In this document: positions 34,971-46,085 of the stretch, in pieces | How the letters are laid out: the number at the start of each line of letters is the position of its first letter | Numbering within the stretch: the stretch's first letter is position 1 | Origin: Nannobrachium achirus | Lineage: Eukaryota; Chordata; Actinopteri; Myctophiformes; Myctophidae | Length of the DNA: 64,000 nucleotides | NCBI GenBank assembly: GCA_963921795.1 | Contig: OY997650.1 | Span: forward strand, 13,973,660-14,037,659 | Reading direction: 5' to 3' | Position numbers and translations under genes: made by a program | The notes under the pieces: model-generated | What the model was told of the DNA's origin: nothing | The model's input: only the letters and a program-made list of their open reading frames with translations | The model's database searches: none

Positions 34971-35245
34971 AGTTCACACGGGTGTGATTTTTTTTTAAAT
35001 CGTGACAATTTGTGCATGGCTTTGAATATTTCAAATCCTTCTATGTTTCTATGTCAGTGGTGCTCAAGCGTTTTCATGTAAAGGACCCCCAAAATATTTA
35101 GTTCCAGGGACCCCCCAGAATCAAAATTTGAGTTACAAATGTTAACTTCAAAAATACATATATTCAAAGATTTGCACACATTTTCACAACTTGGGCCCTA
35201 GTAACTCAGTCGCACTCCCCCCCCCCCCCCCCCCTTGTGACGCCC

Positions 35246-35358
<113 letters not shown>

Positions 35359-35522
35359 GGATTCACCAGCGGAGCAGGCAAACAACCAACACCCCCTGAG
35401 CCCAGCTTGTGTCAACGCTGTGCCCGTACCTTCTCAACCCTCCTCTGTAATGACTGCTGCAGAGAGACACAATCAAGGCTTTTATTACTTGTGGGCTTGT
35501 GGGCCGGAACACAAGCCCATTC

Positions 35523-35525
<3 letters not shown>

Positions 35526-35594
<69 letters not shown>

Positions 35595-35612
35595 GCGTGT
35601 GCGTGCGCGTGC
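35526..35612. repeat. (TG)n microsatellite
   Basis: About 33 TG units end in CGTG variants. Confidence 0.95.
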
Positions 35613-35827
35613 GGTGTAATGTAACATTTACTCAAGTACCATACATAAGTACACTTTTGAGGAATTTTCACTTTACTGGCGTATTTGCAGTGTTCAATAC
35701 TTTTACTTCTACTCCACTACATCTCAAATATTGTACTCCACTCCACCGCAATTATTTGAATACTGGTTACTTTGTAGATTTGGTGTGTTATTACAAAACA
35801 TACACTAAACACTTCATTTTGTACTTT

Positions 35828-35876
35828 TGGAAATAGCTGATCTGCAAGCTCACAATGCGTTTTCTGTTATTTTCAA
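35828..35876. repeat. AGCAGATCTACAAGC palindrome, copy P15 (degenerate)
   Basis: The left arm GGAAATAGCTGATCTGCAAG is present. The right arm is reduced to CTGTTATTTTCAAAA. Confidence 0.7.
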
Positions 35877-35948
35877 AAGATGTTTTTGAGAACTTGGAAA
35901 AAAATGGAACATTCTGCATAACGAGTACTTTTACTTTTGGTACTTTAA

Positions 35949-36489
35949 CTCATTTAGTGCCACCCCTTTCACCACTAGAGGGCGCCCAGTGGCCAGAGAA
36001 AATCCCATAGAGATATGCTGGTATATGCAGAAGCCCTGCAGCCATGACTTGCCTGAACACTTTCCTTTGTGCATGACTGCATGTACAGGAAGAGGATGAA
36101 GTTAGCTTGAAGTTAGCTATTGGCTACCAAGCATTTTAGAAGCCTTATTTTCGTCAACTTAGCCATGATTAAACCTTGCACACCTCATGCATGGGAAAAA
36201 AACAGAGAAGAATGAGCTCTGAAAAATCCAATGCAATCCAGAGTGGATTTGTGCAGTTTGTTCACAGCTTTCAAACAAAAAAATCCGATTGGAAATCCGT
36301 TCAGGCATTCTTGAGATAATCGCCCTTATGTTTTACATGTAATGTAAACAAAAATGGCTGCCCTGTATGTTAGATGGGGTTGTATGGGGGTGGAACATGC
36401 AAAATCGCGATTGAAATCATGTTCACCAGATTTGATGGGGTCCAAAAAAAAAAAAAAAAAATTCAAAAAAAAATTTTTCAAAAAAAAAA

Positions 36490-36526
<37 letters not shown>

Positions 36527-36603
36527 TCCCGAACTTGTTCGGGATAGGCACCCTGTGATACGATCATATATCCCGAACTAATTCGGGATAGGCACTCAAT
36601 GAG
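35949..36603. mobile_element. TTAA-flanked MITE (CTCATTTAGTGCC)
   Basis: CTCATTTAGTGCC pairs with the complement of GGCACTCAATGAG. TTAA lies at 35945-35948 and 36604-36607. It holds CCCGAACTTGTTCGGG and CCCGAACTAATTCGGG hairpins near the right end and a long A/T foldback at 36439-36523. Confidence 0.85.
36439..36523. repeat. A-tract/T-tract inverted repeat
   Basis: Runs of A broken by TTC precede a T run of more than 30 bases. They can pair into a foldback. Confidence 0.85.
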
Positions 36604-36733
36604 TTAAGTACATTTGATGCCAATACCTTTGTACTTTTGCTCAAGTGAGTTTTTGATTACTGGACTTTTACTGCAGTATTGATACTTATACTTAAGTAAA
36701 AAAATGTGAGTACTTTTTCCACTACCGGCATGC

Positions 36734-37131
36734 ACATGCATGTGGATATGTAGGTGTTCATCCTTTACACACCAAGGGCATGACGAATAAACGATAAGAA
36801 AATGTGTAATACTTGCCGACAAATATTTCACATCCAAAATGCCTCATTTATAGACGTTGATGCCTTTATTGACGATGCTAAATCTCATAAAAAATTAAAC
36901 GCACACAGCAGTTTGAAAAATAAATAAATATATATAGATATATATATATGTTTTCGGACGGAGTTAATCGCTCTGGGAAAAATGAAAACCCCCTGGTGTG
37001 TAAGAAATCTCTCCCCTGACTGGTTTTAAGTACTGGTTTTAAATGAAGCAAGGTGGCTTTGCTTTGAGTTTGGTCCCTTTTAATTAACTTCTATATATCA
37101 GCAGGCAGCGCGCAGATCAATGAGAGGTGAC

Positions 37132-37179
<48 letters not shown>

Positions 37180-37480
37180 GTGCACGTGTGTGTGTGTGTG
37201 TGTGTGTGTGCGTGTCTATGGAGGGAAGGTGGGGGTTAATGCTCACCCCTAGCTTACCTCAGCATTTTTGGAGCCATCACAATGTAATGTCATTTTAATG
37301 GTATATGCTAGCAGAATTCAGTGGATTAACCCTGCTGTAAGGAGATTATTGTATCAAAGTTCAACAGTTCATCTTTCAGCGATATGTTGTCATCCAATTA
37401 GAATGAATACATTGCAAATGATATAATAATGCTGCAATGTTTGTTTTTTCTATTCATGGGGTACACGGCGTACTGTAGCT
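36734..37480. other. Intronic sequence with a (TG)n microsatellite
   Basis: The (TG)n tract at 37134-37210 is broken once by CGTGCACG. Nothing else was recognised. Confidence 0.6.
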
Positions 37481-37484
37481 TTGT

Positions 37485-37752
37485 GAGGCGTTGTGAGCTT
37501 GTAGATCGGCTATTTTCGGCAAAGAGGTTCGATGTAGAGGGGAAAAAGAGCTGACTAAGTGCAGAGTGAAAGGTCAAGTTTATTAAGTATTGACGGTTCA
37601 AGTGGTTAAATATCTGAAAACACAAATTGACATGAATCCAAAATACACTGATTGTGCTGCCAAGCAATGAAACTATATAGAATCTATGAAAAGGTTGTGC
37701 TCTCTGCTTCATCTCTCTCTCAACCAAGGCCTGAAAACGTTGAAGACCCCTG
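37485..37752. mobile_element. hAT-like MITE CAGGGGTCTTCAAC, right half only
   Basis: It begins inside the palindrome (right arm P16, 37485-37520) and runs through GACATGAATCCAAAATACAC to GTTGAAGACCCCTG. The break falls within the palindrome. Confidence 0.8.
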
Positions 37753-38037
37753 CCATAGAGTGTTTGTTCAGTAATAGGGGTCTCTCTCCTTGTCTCTCCA
37801 GCGCTTTAGTGAAGAGAATGCCCTTTCAGGTCGATATACCAATTCTATCATGTGAGAGAACTCGTGCAGAATGCAGGATGACACAAAGAAATGAGCAGAC
37901 AAAATTGCTCCTCTCTCCTGATTGGTTGAAAATGTGCAACCCACCTGAAAATATTATTCTCTGTTCATGAAAGTGCTGCAGTGATAGGGGAACCCTGTTA
38001 CCGAACAAACACTCTGTCAATGAATACTGATTCAGAA
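37753..38037. other. Intronic sequence, possible weak splice acceptor
   Basis: CTCTCCTTGTCTCTCCAG ends at 37801 and looks like an acceptor, but no consensus donor follows and the frame stops soon after. Confidence 0.3.
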
Positions 38038-38039
38038 TA

Positions 38040-38266
38040 TCGTCGTTGTCGGGTGAAAACCTTGTATGTCCAAAACGTTTTGCATTTTTCGTTTTTAAAA
38101 TGATCTAAACTAGTGAAAACAGCCGTTCTGCGTTGTGTGCTTGTAGATCTGCTGTTTTCACTACTTTTGTGCGACGGCCTTGTATGATGAAGCAGGGCTT
38201 TACTTTCCGAAAGTAACATACAAATTTAAAACTTGGAAATACAAGGTTTCCACCCGACAACGACGA
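38040..38266. mobile_element. TA-flanked MITE (TCGTCGTTGTC), copy 2
   Basis: TCGTCGTTGTCGGGTGAAAA pairs with the complement of TTTCCACCCGACAACGACGA. TA flanks both ends. Palindrome P17 lies in the middle. Confidence 0.82.
38112..38162. repeat. AGCAGATCTACAAGC palindrome, copy P17 (shortened)
   Basis: AGTGAAAACAGC and GCTGTTTTCACT are intact. The left inner arm is deleted (CGTTCTGCGTTGTGTGC). Confidence 0.82.
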
Positions 38267-38348
38267 TATAGTGCTTTAACCCAAAAGAAACATTTGTTTC
38301 GACCAAAAAATATCACTTACCCTACCATTTATTCTTAAAAGCTTGCTG

Positions 38349-38416
38349 AAAATAGCTGATCTGCAAATCTCACGGTGCATCGCGTTGCGTCGTGAGGCTG
38401 TAGATCGGTTATTTTT
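38349..38416. repeat. AGCAGATCTACAAGC palindrome, copy P18
   Basis: AAAATAGCTGATCTGCAAAT pairs with GGCTGTAGATCGGTTATTTT. The centre is CACGGTGCATCGCGTTGCGTCGTG-like. The host element was not identified. Confidence 0.75.
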
Positions 38417-38747
38417 TGGTGAGGGACACTGTCGTACGTTACAGTATAAATCACACATTACACTGCACATTCCTCTATATTTGAAAGTCAAAAGTGGCAG
38501 AAGGGGATTGATGTGCGATGGATGCAATCTACCAGAGATACAATCACAGTCTGTGCTCAAAGGCACCTCTGGGAAGAGTATCGGCTAGGCAAATTACTTA
38601 TGTAAATATACTTGATATTATAGACACGAAGCCCGGGTGCAGAAGATTTGGACATTGTGTTTTTGTTTTGTTCCTTGGAACAAGGGCACCCAATTCTTGA
38701 ACCCCACCAGCAGCCAGGGCACTCAAGCGAGGACAGAGAGTGTACGA

Positions 38748-38900
38748 CAGGGTTCTTCAACGTTTTCAGGCCAAGGACCCTTAGTTAAGAGAGAGACGAA
38801 GCAGGGACCCCCACAACCTTATCATAGATTCCATACAGTTTGATTGTTTGACAGCACAATCATCAGTGTATTTTGGATTCATGTAAATTTGTGTTTGTAT
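38748..38900. mobile_element. hAT-like MITE CAGGGGTCTTCAAC, truncated inverted copy
   Basis: CAGGGTTCTTCAACGTTTTC starts the copy. It runs to TTGGATTCATGTAAATT and then stops before the palindrome. Confidence 0.75.
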
Positions 38901-38940
38901 TACCACGGCACGCACGCGTAATGTGGCCGACGTTTTTTTT

Positions 38941-39187
38941 GGAGCGGTGAAAGCGCTCCCAATAGACAGGTATGTCCGTGGGTATGTGGGTGGGTGGGTG
39001 GGTGGCTGGCTGGGTGGCCGTGTCCGTAGCCTGGCAATACCTTGAGTCGCCACACACAACACACTAGTTAAAGGAGGGGCGCTGTTTTGTGCAGGCCAGG
39101 CACACTCACCACTCACTCACACACGCACGCAACACACACACACTCACACACACACACACACACACTGCTGCTCAGATTCACCGCTCC
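38941..39187. mobile_element. Element bounded by GGAGCGGTG/CACCGCTCC, copy 2
   Basis: The ends are inverted repeats. The left end also folds with GCGCTCC 12 bases further in. The interior matches 34728-34970 in order: GTGGGTG repeats, GGGGCGCTGTTTTG, then a CA/CACT tract. Confidence 0.6.
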
Positions 39188-39620
39188 ACTTCGAACCGAG
39201 GTTTGATTTTTTTCTTCGATTAAAGCGACGAGGACCTGCGGTCTCGTTAGCGGTTGTTAGGAGGAGAGGTGTACTTGTTAATGAAACCCGACAGCCATAA
39301 TTGTTGTTCATCGGTCATTGAGTAGGAGCCACGCGCCCGTTTTGTAGGAGCTTGCTTATCTTTATGGACGCAGATGCTGCCTCTGTGGTATTATTCATAT
39401 GTAGTAGGGGCTTTATGCTAATTAGCGCTATCACGGCCAAGGACGTGTGATTAGGAGGACTGCTCCTCGGGAGCTGTGGCGTCTACTCAGACCGTGACTG
39501 TTGCGGCAACACTGAGGCAATGAGGTGGAGGTCATTATTCTCGCTCACTTAACATGCCGAGGCTCGGTTAGCCACTGGGTGTGTGTGGTACAGATATGCA
39601 GGTCCGCGTTTGTGGGTAGT
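39188..39620. other. Unique-looking intronic sequence
   Basis: No repeat was recognised. It includes TATGCTAATTAGCGC, an octamer/homeodomain-like site. A regulatory role is only a guess. Confidence 0.3.
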
Positions 39621-39621
39621 G

Positions 39622-40045
39622 CAGGGGTCCTCAGAGTTACTACAGGGGGTCCTCCAAATCTTTGTGTGATAGAGGCTTTTTTTCCTACTTTTCTATATTA
39701 ACCACTTGAACCATAGCATCCATATTCTGAGAACTTTAGCCAAAAATAGCAGATCTACAAGCTCACAACGCCTCGCACTGCGAGGCGTTGTGAGCTTGTA
39801 GATTGGCTATTTTTGGCAAAGAGGTTTCATGTAGAGGGGGAAAAGAGTACAGAGTGAAAGTTTACTAAGTATTGACGGTTCAATTTGTTAAATATCTGGA
39901 AACACAAATTTACATGAACCCAAAATACACTGATGATTGTGCTGTCAAATGATGACACTATGGTATCTATGGGTTGTGGGGGGTCCCTGCTTCATCTCTC
40001 TCACGACTAAAGGGTCCTTGCCCTGAAAACGTTGAAGACTGGGGT
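39622..40045. mobile_element. hAT-like MITE CAGGGGTCTTCAAC, copy with rearranged ends
   Basis: The left end lacks the TCTTCAAC block (CAGGGGTCCTCAGAG). The right end reads GTTGAAGACTGGGGTCTTCA, an inverted duplication of the terminus. P19 is intact. Confidence 0.75.
39739..39817. repeat. AGCAGATCTACAAGC palindrome, copy P19
   Basis: It is almost perfect: GCCAAAAATAGC and GGCTATTTTTGGC outside, CAACGCCTCGC and GCGAGGCGTTG inside, loop ACT. Confidence 0.93.
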
Positions 40046-40795
40046 CTTCAACGGCAGTGTGTAAGTCTGGAGAAGTTTGGTATTTCATTCTCTCAATATA
40101 GTGTTACTCCTCCATCGCCAGCTACTGTAGCAAACCCTCCCACAAGGCTAAAAATAGGATGGCTTCGATGATGGTGGAGTCTTCGTCAGAACACGCATCT
40201 CCTTAGAGACAGACTGCTCTGCGTTTAGGCCTGTAACTGAGGGAGATCAGAGACTCTGGGGCAGTTGAGGTGAAAGCTAGAGGCGTTGCTTGGGTTTAGT
40301 GATGTACCTGTGCCTGTGCGCTCCGAGCCAAATTTAGCTTTCTGGGCAATGTATCCCTACAATCTGGAAATGCAAAATTGGAGCACGCTTTGTATTGTCA
40401 GGCGGAGCTGTCAAAGGTTTTTACAATCCTGTGAAATCTGACTCGGCCGTATTCCCGGGATCGTCTCAAATCGCTGTGCGGAAGAAAACATGAACCGGTC
40501 GACCACACAAGCAAACCCCACTCTGCTCTTGTCTCATCAGCCCTCCTCCACACAAACAAACAAACAAACACGCACACATACATGCGCACTACATAATACA
40601 ACCCAAACAATCTGCATGCATGCAAAAACCTTTGTGCGCACAGGCATAGATTTGAATCTTATTTTCATGAGAGAAGCAATAGTAGAGGGACAGCCTGACA
40701 GCAAGGGGCACACTGGCAGGCAGCAGTGTGCATTTGTGCGTGCGTGCGCAAGTTCATGTAAACACACCGGCCACCATTAAGTCACTCTCTTTTGG
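40046..40795. other. Intronic sequence without recognised features
   Basis: Small (CAAA)n and CA runs lie at 40552-40580. No gene was recognised. Confidence 0.4.
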
Positions 40796-40970
40796 AGACT
40801 CATGCCATGGAGACTTGAGTTCAATAATATATTTTTTGTATTTTTCGCATTCCTAAGACAAAAAAAATATTATAGTAATTTTACCCCCATTGATTCCGGA
40901 TGGGGACCCAAATGCATTTGGTGTGAGTAATCAATAGAAAACAAAATGTCATTTTGGGGATGAACTACTC
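40796..40970. mobile_element. TTAA foldback family, partial copy
   Basis: CATGCCATGGAGACTTGAGT, CCCCCATTGATTCCGGAT and GATGAACTACTCCTTTAA match 48740-49015. The left terminus is missing and the right arm is internally deleted. Confidence 0.75.
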
Positions 40971-41422
40971 CTTTAAATGCATGGCTGTAGTTTCAGCCAC
41001 TGCTCTCCTTTGCAAGTGAGTGCACCCTCCATCTCCTGGGTATTGATTTGAGTCTGGGTGGGGTTTCCCACAGTTCCAGTGGCATCCGCGTGAAAGAGTG
41101 CTGTGTTCTCCGCTGTGACAGAGCCGAGACCCTCTCCCACCCAGTATGGAATAACTGCCCTGCTCTCTGGCCCCCTGTTTGAGTTCTCTGTTCTCAGCAC
41201 CGCTCAAGTGAGCCTCCATGGTGTCTCTGTTGCGTTGCATGCTGCAGCAGGAGGAGGAGGGGAACATGTAATTATTTGGTTGTCAGAGCAGGGCTTACCA
41301 GATCCATACAACACCCCAGCATGGAATACAACCACTTAAGTATGTCAGCCGCCCAGCCCAGGTCCCAGCCTCCCAGCCAGCCAGCCTGCTGTAGCAGCCA
41401 GGCAACCAAACAGCTAGCCAGC

Positions 41423-41894
41423 CAGTGGTGGAAAAAGTACTCACATTTTGTACTTACGATGTAGATGTACTTTGTTACAAGTAAAATTCAGGAATTCAAA
41501 ATGTACTTAAGTAAAAGTGTGAACGTGTTGGCATCAACATGTACTAAAGTACCAAAAGTGAAAGTACACAATGTTTGAAAATAGCAGATCTACAAGCTCA
41601 CAACGCGTCGCATCGCAACACGTTGTGAGCTTGTAGATCGTCTATTTTCAAATAGCCTAGGTATGAAATAGGGCTAAAGTGGTTTATGTATGTTTTTTAA
41701 GATTATTTATATCTGCAAAGTAACGAGTAACTAAAGTTTTCAAATAATTGTAGTGGTGTAAAAGTACAATATTTGGATCCGAGATGTAGTGGAGTAGAAG
41801 TAAACGTATTGGAAATTGGAAACACTCAAGTAAAGTACAAATACTTCAAAATTGTTCTTAAGTACATTACTTCAGTATCAGTAGATTTACTTAA

Positions 41895-41897
<3 letters not shown>
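41423..41897. mobile_element. hAT-like GTACTC family in a (CAGC)n setting
   Basis: It starts CAGTGGTGGAAAAAGTACTC. The right terminus is lost into a (CAGC)n tract at 41896-41926. It carries P20. Confidence 0.8.
41574..41652. repeat. AGCAGATCTACAAGC palindrome, copy P20
   Basis: TTTGAAAATAGC pairs with GTCTATTTTCAAA. The inner arms CAACGCGTCGC and CAACACGTTG are nearly complementary. The stem is over 30 bp. Confidence 0.92.
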
Positions 41898-41926
<29 letters not shown>

Positions 41927-42285
41927 TGTAAACGTTCCTTCAGAAAAGAGCCGGGGTGTGGATTCTGTGGAAAGAAATTGGCATGAGAGTTTTAAGGATC
42001 AGAGAGGAGGTCAGTGATGTAACTCTTGACTGGCAGAGTTTTTTTAACAGTCAGACTCTATAATCCCACCAGGGGAACAAACCGCAGGGCAATCCCTGCC
42101 AGGGCCCTGACCTGGAGGGGATGAGTGCATCTCTAGATGGGTGGATGACAGGCAGCGGAAGTGTGGAGGGAGCACAAGGTGAAATGGGTATAAACAACCA
42201 GAACAGCAACATTTTAAAGCCCTTTCTACCAGTGCTTCTCTTTGGTGTTGTCAGGTCATCTGAAACATTTCTGATGTTAATAATA

Positions 42286-42596
42286 CAGGGTTCCTACGGT
42301 CATGAAATTCCTGGAAATATTTTGAGGTGTGAGCATGTAGATCTGCTATTTTCACAATAAAACCGTGTTATACAAAATTCCTCTACTCTTAGTGCTCGTC
42401 AGGGTTCAAATATGATTATTTCGGATGTTGAGAACCATTGGCATACACTACCTGTCTTTGGGCATTGCGCATGGGAGTAAACGACTCGTTATTGAGCTGA
42501 ATTATTGTTATATAGTCCTGGAAATCTGGTTAAATATTCTGGAAAACGTTTGGAAAAGTTTTGGAAATGAATTGGTAAAGATGTGTGGGAACCCTG
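42286..42596. mobile_element. hAT-like MITE CAGGGTTCCTACGG
   Basis: CAGGGTTCCTACGGTC pairs with the complement of GTGTGGGAACCCTG. The interior has repeated GGAAA pieces. P21, a right-arm fragment, lies at 42325-42355. The target duplication is unclear. Confidence 0.7.
42325..42355. repeat. AGCAGATCTACAAGC palindrome, copy P21 (right arm only)
   Basis: GTGAGCATGTAGATCTGCTA and TTTTCAC remain. The left arm is absent. Confidence 0.75.
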
Positions 42597-43109
42597 ATAA
42601 TATGACTGTGCCGGCGCTGGTGGGACTGGAGTTGTGCTTGGCAGCACATCACTGTTGAGCTAGATGTGAAAATTCACAGATGTTGACGTGTCGTCGTGCT
42701 GTTTGGCTTCAGAAAGATGGAGCGACCGAACAATTACCCCGACCTTTTCACGTACTCTCAAGAGCCGAAGGGGTCCGTGGTGTTGCCCGGGTAACGCAGC
42801 CTAGCTGCATGTGGGGAAATATGTTTTTTTTTTCTTTCAGTAGATACTTGACAGTAATCCAATCTTATCGTACGTGGGCATCAGCTTTCTCCAGCCTACG
42901 TACAGGGACCGCTTCTCTCTTTTTGTTCGTATCAGGCTTCAATATTTCAGGCTCTTTAACTCTTTATATCTCGACACACACATCTCTGCCTATTTACAAA
43001 GTATTCATGAGGCTTGTGGAAAAATGATGGCACATTATTGTACAGGAAACCCAGGCTTTTGTTGTACAGGTGATATCCTTTCATTCCAGTTTTTGGAGCT
43101 GTGTGAAGC
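42597..43109. other. Intronic sequence without recognised features
   Basis: Open frames at 42680-43027 and 42874-43173 lack motifs. Confidence 0.4.
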
Positions 43110-43718
43110 ACAGGTTCCCTATACGTGGCCGTGTGGGTCTGTCTGTGTGTCTGTGTGTCTGTATGTAGCCTGAACTTCCTAAACTTCGGCACGCTACTAG
43201 TCCCACAGTTTTGCCACCACACACTCGCGCCATATGTCAAATCGACCGGCTTACTCGGGAATCGTGGGCTAGTAACTTGCTAAGAGAAAGGTTCAATAGT
43301 TTAATTGATATTAATTTATTAGTGAATTAATTTTCCCCATTGACTTCTAATGGGAATCGCAAAAACTCACATTCAATTATTTGTCTCTCGCAAACCATAG
43401 GGGCTAGAGTTTCAAGACTTGGAGAGGAGGTTCATAATGATTTCAAGGATTAAATAAAAAATAATTGTGTCATTTGGCCGCATGGTGGCGCCATAACACC
43501 CCACTTTACGTTTTGGCCTGTAACTCTTGAACCGTAGGTCGGAAAATTAAAAATATTTTTTCCCTGGATTCCTTGGGTCATGACGCATCTCCCCATATAG
43601 GCCACGCCCATTTGCGCCATGATAGATTTTCCGCCATCTTGAATTTTCTCCAAAACACACTTTTTGCTCCTTTTCCTACATATTTTCTTCAAATGTCACA
43701 AAAATCGGTACACATGAT

Positions 43719-43772
<54 letters not shown>

Positions 43773-43795
43773 CTCCACTTCACACGGGTGTGATT
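43110..43795. mobile_element. Diverged relative of the GAGCGG-bounded elements
   Basis: CCTATACGTGG, a GTCTGTCTGTGTG stretch, a long middle with GGCCTGTAACTCTTGAACCG, a CA tract at 43722-43770 and CACACGGGTGTGATTTTTT occur in order. The GAGCGG terminus itself is not seen. Confidence 0.45.
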
Positions 43796-44290
43796 TTTTA
43801 AGCTACCGCTAAGGCTGTGCCTCATATTCTCTCTTAAAATACAAAGGATTTGAATCTACATTGTTAATATTAAATTGCTTTTTGTCATGTCGAGCTCACA
43901 AAATGAGTACATAAAGTAGCGTGAATGCTAAATAAATTCTCTGGTTTGTCCTTGCCCGCCGGGTAGGCCAGCATTGCATTACAGTCCTGAGAAGAGGGCC
44001 CTAGCTGGGATTTTAATCTTGATTCTTGAAATAATAAAGATGACTTCATTGAAATGCCTACATAAATCTTCTACACGAACATAGCATGTCCCAACAACAC
44101 TATCAAGTGACTTCCTACATGGCCCTCCCAGCATTCCTTTTGGGTGGGTGGGTGATGGCGTGAGGCCCCAGGATGTCTCTTGTTACTGGTGAACTGGACA
44201 TGCTCTGAACAGGGACGGGTAGAAACACTAACAAATAGTGTGCATGTCGATGGTGAACCACATGAACCACATGAACCACATCAACCATAT
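43796..44290. other. Intronic sequence without recognised features
   Basis: A short direct repeat of ATGAACCACATGAACCAC lies at 44259-44282. Confidence 0.4.
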
Positions 44291-44295
44291 CGCTG

Positions 44296-44714
44296 TAGGG
44301 CTGTCGCAATTATTACATAATAGTCTAATCGCGATTATTTGACATAATCGCGATTATTTTTCAGAATCGTCATAATCGTTTCCATGTTGAAAAATGTTCA
44401 TATATTAAAAGAAAATGCAAAAATAGTGGAAATAGCCGATCTACAAGCTCACAACGCGTCTCATCGCGACGCGTTGTGAGCTTGTAGATTGGCTATTTCC
44501 ACTATCAATGTTCTTTTTTAAGTATAAAGTTGTCAAATATGTCAGCAATTTCTTTGTATATTTAGGTTATGTGTCATATCTGCTATGTGCAACTTCAAAG
44601 CCTAAAAGCCAAACAGAAATGTAATTGTCAGCGGAAAAAACACAATTAAATCGTTAATCGCAATTATTGACAATTAATCGTCATGTAAAATGTCATAATC
44701 GTGACAGGCCTCTA
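44296..44714. mobile_element. hAT-like MITE TAGGGCTGTCGC
   Basis: TAGGGCTGTCGCAAT pairs with the complement of TCGTGACAGGCCTCTA. Flanks TATCGCTG and TATAACTG agree at six of eight bases. The subterminal parts are rich in AATCGCGATTATT. It carries P22. Confidence 0.8.
44423..44505. repeat. AGCAGATCTACAAGC palindrome, copy P22 (83 bp)
   Basis: The host-specific ATAGTGGAAAT is inverted on the far side as ATTTCCACTAT. The stem continues through GCTCACAACGCGTC to a tiny loop, with two mismatches in about 38 pairs. Confidence 0.94.
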
Positions 44715-45230
44715 TATAACTGTACATCTCAAACCTTTATTTTTTTATTTCAAGGATCAAGTTTCAAGTTTAATCTTTGATTAGGTTTCCACATCGTGTT
44801 ATTTTTCCTACAATGATGTAGGAAACCTTCCTTTGACTTCTTGAGAAGGGTGTGCTCGCTCGCTCCTTTGTCAAACATTACAGGATGGACAAGTATTGAG
44901 TCAAATGGACAAGTCGTCCATTATGCTCTGACAAAGGACTGTGCAGGCCCCTTCATATTACGTCAAGGAGGGTTTTACTCTTTATATTTTTGCATACTTT
45001 CTTGCCTATACCTTGGAGTCTGGGATGTGCATGAGTAGGCCCACTCTCCATTAGAATAGGTTCTTCTGAGACGGTAGGAATGAGTGTCCGTAATGTGTTA
45101 TGTCTACACTTCTCTTCTGCAAATTGTGTCTGTGTCTGTGTGTGCGGTATAATGTGGACATGGGCAATATACAGTATATATATACGATTTAATGGGATTT
45201 TTGAATCAAGTGTGTCTTTCTTTGCTGCAG
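44715..45230. other. Intronic sequence without recognised features
   Basis: Nothing was recognised before the microsatellite at 45232. Confidence 0.4.
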
Positions 45231-45430
<200 letters not shown>

Positions 45431-45634
45431 CGTAGTAGGCAAGACACAGCGCATAGCAAACAGAGCAGTATTGATTGTTCAGAACAATGGCTACTCTGTT
45501 TGCCAAATGCAGCATGTGTTGATGCTGCTAGGCCATGTTTACAGAAGTGAGGAGAGGGACCTCTGAGGTGACCGAATTAAATAAATGAGCTCTCGGGTAC
45601 TTTAAGGGTAATGAAAACGGTTGGTACACCGCTT

Positions 45635-45740
45635 AGGGATGGGTATATGGGGAATTGGGGATATCCTGGATATTTGAACCACTTTCAACCTGGTATCCCT
45701 ATTTTGGGCATGTCATTACCGGAAAAAACATGAAGTGAAA
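45635..45740. mobile_element. hAT-like terminus fragment (TAGGGATGGGTATA)
   Basis: TTAGGGATGGGTATATGGGG resembles the end of the elements at 19620 and 50920. The opposite end was not found. Confidence 0.4.
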
Positions 45741-45885
45741 TTAATTGTATTCCCCAAAGTGTAAACGTTTTCTTTTTTTTGCGTTCACTCACAACATGTT
45801 GCGAGTCAATGATTCAACCAAACATAAAATTACTCGTCTTTTAGTTCTTCTTTGATCTCTTCTCCACTAGTCCCTCCCTAAAATA

Positions 45886-46085
45886 ATAGCCTAGGGGCGC
45901 CCGCCGGCCTACTGATCCAGGCGCATAGCACTTAGGCATTGCCACATAGGCATGGATGCCTGGTGGCGTCGCCGGTTCGATTCCCGATCCGGACGACCTT
46001 TGCCGCGTGTCACTCCCCATCTCTCCCCCCATTTCCTGTCGGTCTACTGGCCTATCAATAAAGGCATAAAAGCCCCAAAATAATA
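45886..46085 (+). mobile_element. tRNA-derived SINE
   Basis: GGTTCGATTCC at 45974 matches the pol III B box. It is followed by CCGCGTGTCACTCCCC, CCCCATTTCCTGTC and ATCAATAAAGGCATAAAAGC, a tail frequent in fish tRNA-SINEs. The A box is not clear. Confidence 0.65.

Larger units (their letters stand above)
35620..36733. mobile_element. hAT-like GTACTC family, inverted copy split by a TTAA element
   Basis: AACATTTACTCAAGTACC begins the copy and GTGAGTACTTTTTCCACTACC ends it. The host sequence TACTTTAAGTACATTTGATGCC-like is split at TTAA by the 655-bp insertion 35949-36603. Confidence 0.75.

Noticed and set aside
37770-37840. Internal exon after the acceptor CTCTCCTTGTCTCTCCAG
   Set aside because: No consensus donor follows, the frame closes soon, and it lies next to a truncated transposon.
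45886-46085. Functional tRNA gene
   Set aside because: A B box is present, but no cloverleaf can be drawn and the downstream tail is that of a SINE. The same applies at 58166 and 62270.
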